This document shows positions 12,814 through 17,413 of a stretch of 17,413 nt of DNA, one piece after another; positions within the stretch are counted from its first letter, which is position 1; the number at the start of each line of letters is the position of its first letter. Under the pieces are notes generated by a model. The model was not told the origin of the DNA, ran no database searches, and saw nothing but the letters and a program-made list of their open reading frames with translations. The position numbers and the translations under genes are program-made. Location of the stretch: the NCBI GenBank assembly GCA_031264395.1, contig JAISEB010000045.1:1-17413 (forward strand). Reading direction: 5' to 3'. The DNA comes from Treponema sp. Lineage in GTDB: Bacteria > Spirochaetota > Spirochaetia > Treponematales > Breznakiellaceae.

Positions 12814-14700
12814 ATGAGCCGTATCATCAGCCTTATATTGGGCTCCCACAACCACGTTCCTCTCGGCGCAGGCGACGACGAATTTGAGGCTGTCTATGAG
12901 CGCCGCGTAAAGCCCTTCCTGCAGACCCTGTACCAGTTTCCCAAAATACAGGCGGTGCTTTACTATTCGGGCGTGCTGCTGCACAGGCTGGAGCGTTTTC
13001 ACCCTGAATTCTTCTACCTCATACGGGATCTTCTTTCCCGCAAGCAGGTTGAAATTCTGGGCGGCGGTTTTTACGAGCCCATGATGCCCATCATCCCCCC
13101 GCAGGACAAGATAGGACAGGTTGAACTCTTAACCACCTATTTAAGGAAAAGTTTCGGGAAAAGGCCGCAGGGCTGCTGGCTTCCCGCGCTTGCCTGGGAG
13201 CAGAATCTGGTGAGCCCCCTCAGCGCCTCCGGGGTGGGGTACACGTTTCTTTCGGACAGCCAGTTTCTTCTTGCCGGCCTTGAAGGCGGTGATCTGTACC
13301 TTCCCTGCGTCACCGAGGATCAGGGGAAGATCATCACGGTTTTTCCCGCCTCCAACGAGTTAAAGGCCGCCTTTGCCCGGAAGAACGCGTCGGACGTTCT
13401 CAACGGCCTTGCCAGGACGCTGCCGCCGGGCCCCTGGACGGTGTCGGTGTTTCCCGGGACGCTTTTTACCGGCGAAGGGGACAGCCCCGAATATGTCTTT
13501 CAGCGTTTTTTTGAGGAACTTTCCCGCTGTGAATCCTTTGTCGAATATACCACGCCCGGAAAGCTCAGCCGTTCGCTTGAAAAGCCGAAGAAGGCCTATT
13601 TCCCCGGCTCCCTTGGGGAAGTCCCGCTTTACGCGGGTTCCGTGTTCAGGGGATGCCCGGGTCCCCGGCGCTTTATCATCGACTACCCCGAATCGAACGG
13701 GGTCTATTCAAAGATGATGTATGTGCATACGCTCATCAACCAGCTGCGGGGGGACAAGGCCCGCAAGCGTACCGCGCGGGAGGAACTGTGGAAGGCACAG
13801 GGCTGCGATCTGTACGCGCCCCCGCCTGAAGGCGGAATCTTCCGTCCGGGGCTGCGGAGGGCGGCGTACCGGGCCCTTATAGGGGCGGAAAAAATTACAA
13901 GGGAAAAGGGCCGTTTTAATCCGTCTCTCCTTCATTTCGACGTTAACCTGGACGGCGGGATCGAGTATCTTTTACAGGATGAAAAGATCAACAGCTATAT
14001 AGAGCCGCGCGGCGCGGGGATCTTTGAACTGGATTATCTTCCGAAAAACTGGAATTATTTTGACACCCTTGTCCCCCGGGGACTCGCCGGGGCGGAAGAA
14101 GTCCGGGAGAAGGGGAGGAGGCGGGCCGCCTTTACCGACGCGTTTCTTTCCCCCGGGGGGGAGGCGTTTTTCCGGAACTGCGGGGACGAACAGTTCATCC
14201 CCGGCGAAATGGACCGCGGCAAGCTCAAGATCCGTTTTACGCTTCCTGTTAACGGAGAGACTTTCTACGGCGCCATAGGCATGGAAAAAACCTTTCAGAG
14301 CCGGAAGGATGCCCTTGCTGTGTCATACGTTCTTGCCAACAACGGCGCGGAAAAAACGGATTTTATTTTTTCTTCCCGGGCGGATTTTTCGTTTCCCGGA
14401 TACGGCGAAGACTTCGTGCGGGTACTCAGGGGAAACAACGTTCCCCTTGAGGGGGACGCGCGGGAAGGCATACCGGGCGTTGAATCCCTGAAGTTTCAGG
14501 ATCTTAAAAACGAGGTCCAGATCAGCCTGGGCTCAAAAAAAACCTTTGAGGCCCGCATTGTTCCGGTAAGCGCCCCCTGCGGGTTGCCGGGCGGAACGGC
14601 GGATCTGTACCAGTCCACCTGCGTCACGCTCCTCCTCCGGGTGTCCCTTGAGCCGGGCCAGTCCTGGAACAACGAGTTTGTCCTGAAATTTTCCCATTAG
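12814..14700 (+). CDS. GH57-family protein (4-alpha-glucanotransferase-like), probably without catalytic residues
   Basis: The 628-residue protein has the architecture of GH57 4-alpha-glucanotransferases. An N-terminal barrel carries HNHVP (12-16) and GGGFYEP (83-89). DUF1925-like YPESNGVYSKMMYVH and DUF1926-like GAGIFELDYLPKNWNYFDTLVPR regions follow. The catalytic blocks differ: WLTERVWEP with the nucleophile Glu is WLPALAWEQ (122-130, Ala at the Glu position), DDGEKFG with the acid/base Asp reads FPGTLFT (213-219), and NDAYWHG reads CDLYAPP. No frameshift or stop disturbs it. I infer a non-catalytic, glycan-binding or regulatory protein. ATG 12814 follows GGGGGGG one base after the rnfA stop, so it is probably in the same operon. 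Confidence 0.82.
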   Translation: MSRIISLILGSHNHVPLGAGDDEFEAVYERRVKPFLQTLYQFPKIQAVLYYSGVLLHRLERFHPEFFYLIRDLLSRKQVEILGGGFYEPMMPIIPPQDKIGQVELLTTYLRKSFGKRPQGCWLPALAWEQNLVSPLSASGVGYTFLSDSQFLLAGLEGGDLYLPCVTEDQGKIITVFPASNELKAAFARKNASDVLNGLARTLPPGPWTVSVFPGTLFTGEGDSPEYVFQRFFEELSRCESFVEYTTPGKLSRSLEKPKKAYFPGSLGEVPLYAGSVFRGCPGPRRFIIDYPESNGVYSKMMYVHTLINQLRGDKARKRTAREELWKAQGCDLYAPPPEGGIFRPGLRRAAYRALIGAEKITREKGRFNPSLLHFDVNLDGGIEYLLQDEKINSYIEPRGAGIFELDYLPKNWNYFDTLVPRGLAGAEEVREKGRRRAAFTDAFLSPGGEAFFRNCGDEQFIPGEMDRGKLKIRFTLPVNGETFYGAIGMEKTFQSRKDALAVSYVLANNGAEKTDFIFSSRADFSFPGYGEDFVRVLRGNNVPLEGDAREGIPGVESLKFQDLKNEVQISLGSKKTFEARIVPVSAPCGLPGGTADLYQSTCVTLLLRVSLEPGQSWNNEFVLKFSH

Positions 14701-14712
14701 GGGAAATTTATA

Positions 14713-14752
14713 ACGGCGTTACGGCATGGCAGAAGAAACGCGGCCGTGTTTT
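14713..14752 (+). terminator. weak terminator-like hairpin between convergent genes
   Basis: ACGGC (14713-14717) can pair with GCCGT (14743-14747), and GTT just inside with AAC, leaving a small bulge, followed by GTTTT. It lies in the 55-nt gap between the GH57-like gene and the convergent protease gene. The stem is short and interrupted, so this is only a candidate. The opposite strand has no comparable T-run. Confidence 0.25.
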
Positions 14753-14755
14753 GAA

Positions 14756-16108
14756 TCAGTAAAAAAGTTTATCCAGAAAACTGTCGGTTTGCGGTACGGC
14801 GTGCGGCACCCAGTGAACGGAATTTTCCACGAATGCGCTCTTGCCCAAACTCGCGCTGCCGTTTATGTATTCCCCTTCGTGGCTTGAGCGGGGGACCGAC
14901 GCTGCCTGCAGGGGAATGACGTGTACTCCCAATTTCATCGTTGTTCCATTTTTGGCCCATGACGAGGGCACGGCGTTCTGCAGGGCGCTTTGCAGCAGGG
15001 TCCCGGAAACGCTGATGGCGTTTTGTTCGAGCGGATCGGAAGTTATGGAGGTCCGCATGGCAATCATTTTTTGACTGAAATCGTATATGTCGATGTACAA
15101 ATCGGAGGGGTAGGAAGTAAAATAATAACTTTCAACCGTAGTGAGTACCGAAGTAAGAACGGCGTCCCGTATTGGTATAGAAGTAATATTGCGCGCCAGT
15201 GTCCCGGAGAACGTTTCAAAAGCCGAAAAGAGGGCGGAGACTTCGGACAATTTTATTTTGGAAATGGCCGAACCGGCGACACCGCTGTACTGGCCGATAA
15301 ACTGGTCCATGGCCGAGTCGCAAAAATCGCCGGGCAAAAGAAATGGTTTTTGCAGGAACGAGGTGAACAGTCCGGCATAATTCCAGCCGGTAGACGGTAT
15401 GACCCCTTCGGATCCGACAAACCATTCGGCGCTGTTTCTAATTTGATAGGCAATTTCAAGGAGGGCGCCGAAGCAGGTGTCGAAAGCAATGACAGAGAGG
15501 CCCTGCCCCGAGACCGCCTCTCCTAATGAGGGGAGGCCCATAAAATGGGTTGAGGTGTCGTCGAAGGCTACCGCCTTGAGCGGTTCCGGCAGCGTACCGG
15601 ATACCGTTCCGCCGCTTCGCCAGCCGGTTCCGTGACCCCATACCAGAAGGCCGTAGTTTTCGGCGGGGTACACCCGTTTGGCGAAGGCAAGGAGGCGGGA
15701 AAGGACAAGCGGGTCGGACATGTCAAGTTCCGTTTCCATGTCGGAGGAAAGGCCCAGTTCGGGACAGGAAAGACGCTTTGAAACGATGGTGGCGTTAACG
15801 CCATTGGGATCGTTTCTGACTTCGAACAGGCGGGTATCGGTCCAGTTGCCATTGGTCGCGTCATAACCGGGAGCGCGGTCAAGAAGCGCCAGTATCGAGG
15901 CCGCGTTGCCGGGAACGGCGGCCCCTTCAAGTTCGTTGAAGTCAGCTATCGCGGCGGCTTCAAGGTCGTTGTCGGCCGCCATATACACCACGAAGGTCCA
16001 TTTCCGGCCACCAATCGCGCCGATTGTTCCGGTAACTGCCTGCTGACAGGCAGTGAGGATCGCCAGAAAAAGCAGCGCGGCAGACAGGGCGTAAAGACGT
16101 TTTTTCAT
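14756..16108 (-). CDS. clostripain-family (peptidase C11) lipoprotein
   Basis: C11 proteases are Cys peptidases with a His/Cys dyad, usually exported. The 450-residue protein has a signal peptide ending in LAILTAC with lipobox C21, then the family opening WTFVVYMAADNDLE (37-50), the catalytic His in LLVWGHGTGW (H159) and the catalytic Cys in VIAFDTCFGALLEIAY (C212). Both catalytic residues are present, so it should be active, unlike several proteins upstream. It probably sits on the outer or inner membrane surface. The start shares one base with the stop of the lipoprotein gene before it (TAATG), after GGGGAG. It is the last gene of a minus-strand operon. Substrate and activation mode are not visible. 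Confidence 0.88.
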   Translation of the reverse strand: MKKRLYALSAALLFLAILTACQQAVTGTIGAIGGRKWTFVVYMAADNDLEAAAIADFNELEGAAVPGNAASILALLDRAPGYDATNGNWTDTRLFEVRNDPNGVNATIVSKRLSCPELGLSSDMETELDMSDPLVLSRLLAFAKRVYPAENYGLLVWGHGTGWRSGGTVSGTLPEPLKAVAFDDTSTHFMGLPSLGEAVSGQGLSVIAFDTCFGALLEIAYQIRNSAEWFVGSEGVIPSTGWNYAGLFTSFLQKPFLLPGDFCDSAMDQFIGQYSGVAGSAISKIKLSEVSALFSAFETFSGTLARNITSIPIRDAVLTSVLTTVESYYFTSYPSDLYIDIYDFSQKMIAMRTSITSDPLEQNAISVSGTLLQSALQNAVPSSWAKNGTTMKLGVHVIPLQAASVPRSSHEGEYINGSASLGKSAFVENSVHWVPHAVPQTDSFLDKLFY

Positions 16109-16563
16109 TATAAACTCCCCGTGTGATAGATACCGTATGTATCGCTCCAGACGCTGCCATCGGCATATACAATTTGCGCGATGTAGAAAAAATCTATGAC
16201 ATACGGCTCGGACGGCGCGGTATACAGGTAGGCGTCAAACGGAATGATGTGTTCGGTTTTTTCATTCGGCCCAACCGTTCCGTTGAGAGTGAAATTGAAA
16301 AGGTTGCTGCCGATAAAGGGACTTTGCCCGGTTTCAGAATCAAACAGCATAAACGATACGGTAACTTGTGAAACGTTTTTGGCCGTGGTATTGAAAAATT
16401 CAAATTCTACTCCGGCGTAACTGTAATAACCGGCCCGTTCCCCGACGGCAAAGACGGGAACGGTTATGACATACGGCGGAAAATCATACGACGTGTCCGC
16501 GCATGATGTACACAGCAGCAGAAAGACAGCCGTATTCAGGAAAACGGACTGTTTAGTTTTCAT
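16108..16563 (-). CDS. small lipoprotein of unknown function, likely beta-sandwich
   Basis: The 151-residue protein starts MKTKQSVFLNTAVFLLLCTSC, a signal peptide with a spirochaete-style lipobox ending at C21. The mature part has alternating hydrophobic strands, such as AGVEFEFFNT, QVTVSFMLFDSETG and KTEHIIPFDAYLY, suggesting an Ig-like or FxLYD-like beta-sandwich; that fold is inferred. I chose ATG 16563 because it starts the signal peptide. The frame is open to 16668, but that part lies inside the gene before it. It overlaps that gene by 11 nt and the protease gene by 1 nt, so the three are translated together and may form one surface complex. Confidence 0.75.
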   Translation of the reverse strand: MKTKQSVFLNTAVFLLLCTSCADTSYDFPPYVITVPVFAVGERAGYYSYAGVEFEFFNTTAKNVSQVTVSFMLFDSETGQSPFIGSNLFNFTLNGTVGPNEKTEHIIPFDAYLYTAPSEPYVIDFFYIAQIVYADGSVWSDTYGIYHTGSL

Positions 16564-17131
16564 TTTCACGGCTCTTTTTCTCCAGCAAATAATCCAGAAA
16601 CTTCTCGATATACCGGTCCTGTGAACCGCGGTTAACGGCGCTTTGCAGCCGGACGATTGCCTCGTCATAAAGGCCCTGCCTGAATTTGACCGCCGCGTAA
16701 TACATCAGCAGCTCCGCCGTTATGTCCCCGATGTCCCAGGCGCGTTTCAGGTACGCTTCCGCTTCGTCAAGCCGGTTTTTGGAAAGAGCCACGTCGGCGA
16801 GTTCAAGCAGCTGCCCCGAGGAGGGAACGCGGATGTAGACTATCTGCCCCCGGTCGAAAATATCGAGGGTTTCGGCGAAGGGCTCAAACCCTTCCTTTTC
16901 GCCTTTTATGGGGTAAACGCCAAGGGCTATTTTTTCCATAACAAAACGGCCGTTAATATCCGTGACCGACACGTTCTTTTCGCCGACGGTAACCAGGTAA
17001 TTCGGGACCGGCTTGTTGGCAAAATCGTATACCATGCCGTTAAGGTCGATAACCGTGTAACCGAATTCCGCCGTTTTGCAGGAACACAACACAAAGAGAA
17101 GCGCTACAGGTAAAATGGCGTTTTTTGACAC
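16553..17131 (-). CDS. lipoprotein with a carboxypeptidase-regulatory-like domain and TPR repeats
   Basis: The 192-residue protein starts with a short signal peptide and lipobox around LLFVLCSC, C18 being the likely lipidated residue. Residues 25-102 read GMVYDFANKPVPNYLVTV...VTDINGRFVMEKIALGVYPIKGEKEGFEP, the pattern of carboxypeptidase-regulatory-like beta-sandwich domains. Residues 107-175 hold two TPR-like helical hairpins (LDEAEAYLKRAWDIGD and YDEAIVRLQSAVNRG). Such proteins act as surface assembly or binding modules. GTG start at 17131, after GGGAGGA with 8-nt spacing, 2 nt behind the gene before it. Its C terminus overlaps the next gene by 11 nt. The two cysteines C16 and C18 leave a small doubt on the cleavage site. 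Confidence 0.8.
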   Translation of the reverse strand: MSKNAILPVALLFVLCSCKTAEFGYTVIDLNGMVYDFANKPVPNYLVTVGEKNVSVTDINGRFVMEKIALGVYPIKGEKEGFEPFAETLDIFDRGQIVYIRVPSSGQLLELADVALSKNRLDEAEAYLKRAWDIGDITAELLMYYAAVKFRQGLYDEAIVRLQSAVNRGSQDRYIEKFLDYLLEKKSRENEN

Positions 17132-17133
17132 GG

Positions 17134-17412
17134 TTATTCCTCCCGGATGACAATGCCGCCTTTTTCATTGCGGTAATAGACGGTTGTGCTGCTCCGCTCG
17201 TCCCGGATGACCCCTACTCTGGAATAGGTATTTTGAACGGAGGGATTGCCGCCGGCACGGACAGCGGGCGGTCCGGGCCGGTACCCAAACGCCTCCGGGA
17301 TTGCCTCCTTGCCGTCTGCGGGCGGCGGCGGATATTCACCTCCGGCGGGGGAAAAGGAATACAGCATATTGAATTCGCCATTCCCGCGGTTTAAGGAGAG
17401 GGTAAGAATCTG
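17134..17412 (-). CDS. C-terminal part of an unknown protein, cut by the window edge
   Basis: The frame is open from the window end, so this is the last 92 residues of a longer gene; a Met codon at 17367 is probably internal. The visible part opens QILTLSLNRGNGEFNMLYSF, followed by a Pro/Gly-rich stretch and a charged end with STTVYYRNEKGGIVIREE. I do not recognise it. It is the first visible gene of the minus-strand lipoprotein and protease operon and ends 2 nt before the next GTG. With no N terminus in view, export cannot be judged. Confidence 0.55.
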   Translation of the reverse strand, partial: QILTLSLNRGNGEFNMLYSFSPAGGEYPPPPADGKEAIPEAFGYRPGPPAVRAGGNPSVQNTYSRVGVIRDERSSTTVYYRNEKGGIVIREE

Positions 17413-17413
17413 T

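Overview
This window most likely comes from a GC-rich spirochaete of the Treponema group. That is an inference, not proof. It rests on a relaxed, Cys-rich lipobox in three consecutive lipoprotein genes and on an Rnf-like operon coupled to a GH57-family gene. No rRNA, tRNA, transposase or CRISPR array is visible.

Layout. (1) 190-5771, plus strand: a nickel module. larE, larC and larB make the nickel-pincer nucleotide (NPN) cofactor, and a CbiM/NikMN-CbiQ-CbiO importer supplies the metal. LarC is one uninterrupted ORF with 34 His in a 60-residue insert. No NPN-using enzyme (LarA type) is in the window. Two short non-coding gaps in this module each hold RNA-like hairpins. (2) 5774-7189: a TatD-family metal hydrolase and a divergent PAP2 (DUF212) membrane protein. 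(3) 7196-12812: an unknown polytopic membrane protein translationally coupled to rnfC-rnfD-rnfG-rnfE-rnfA. These genes overlap or abut by 1-4 nt. (4) 12814-14700: a GH57-like protein, one base after rnfA. (5) 14756-17412, minus strand and convergent: a four-gene operon of visibly lower GC, made of a partial unknown gene, two small lipoproteins and a clostripain-family (C11) lipoprotein protease.

The most interesting part is the Rnf-like operon. By eye, RnfC keeps both [4Fe-4S] motifs but has lost the Gly-rich NADH/FMN loop. RnfD and RnfG lack the flavinylated threonine motifs. RnfE and RnfA keep only one of the four cysteines expected to hold the intramembrane [2Fe-2S] cluster. No rnfB is present. 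The coupled GH57-like protein also lacks the residues expected for nucleophile and acid/base. This looks like a repurposed complex built on the Rnf scaffold, or a decaying paralogue, and not an ordinary Na+/H+-pumping Rnf. Because all its reading frames are intact and tightly coupled, I favour repurposing.

The nickel genes work as a supply-and-cofactor unit. Ni2+ enters through NikMN-Q-O. LarB carboxylates and cleaves nicotinic acid adenine dinucleotide, LarE adds sulfur, and LarC inserts nickel. All identifications come from motif recognition without database searches.
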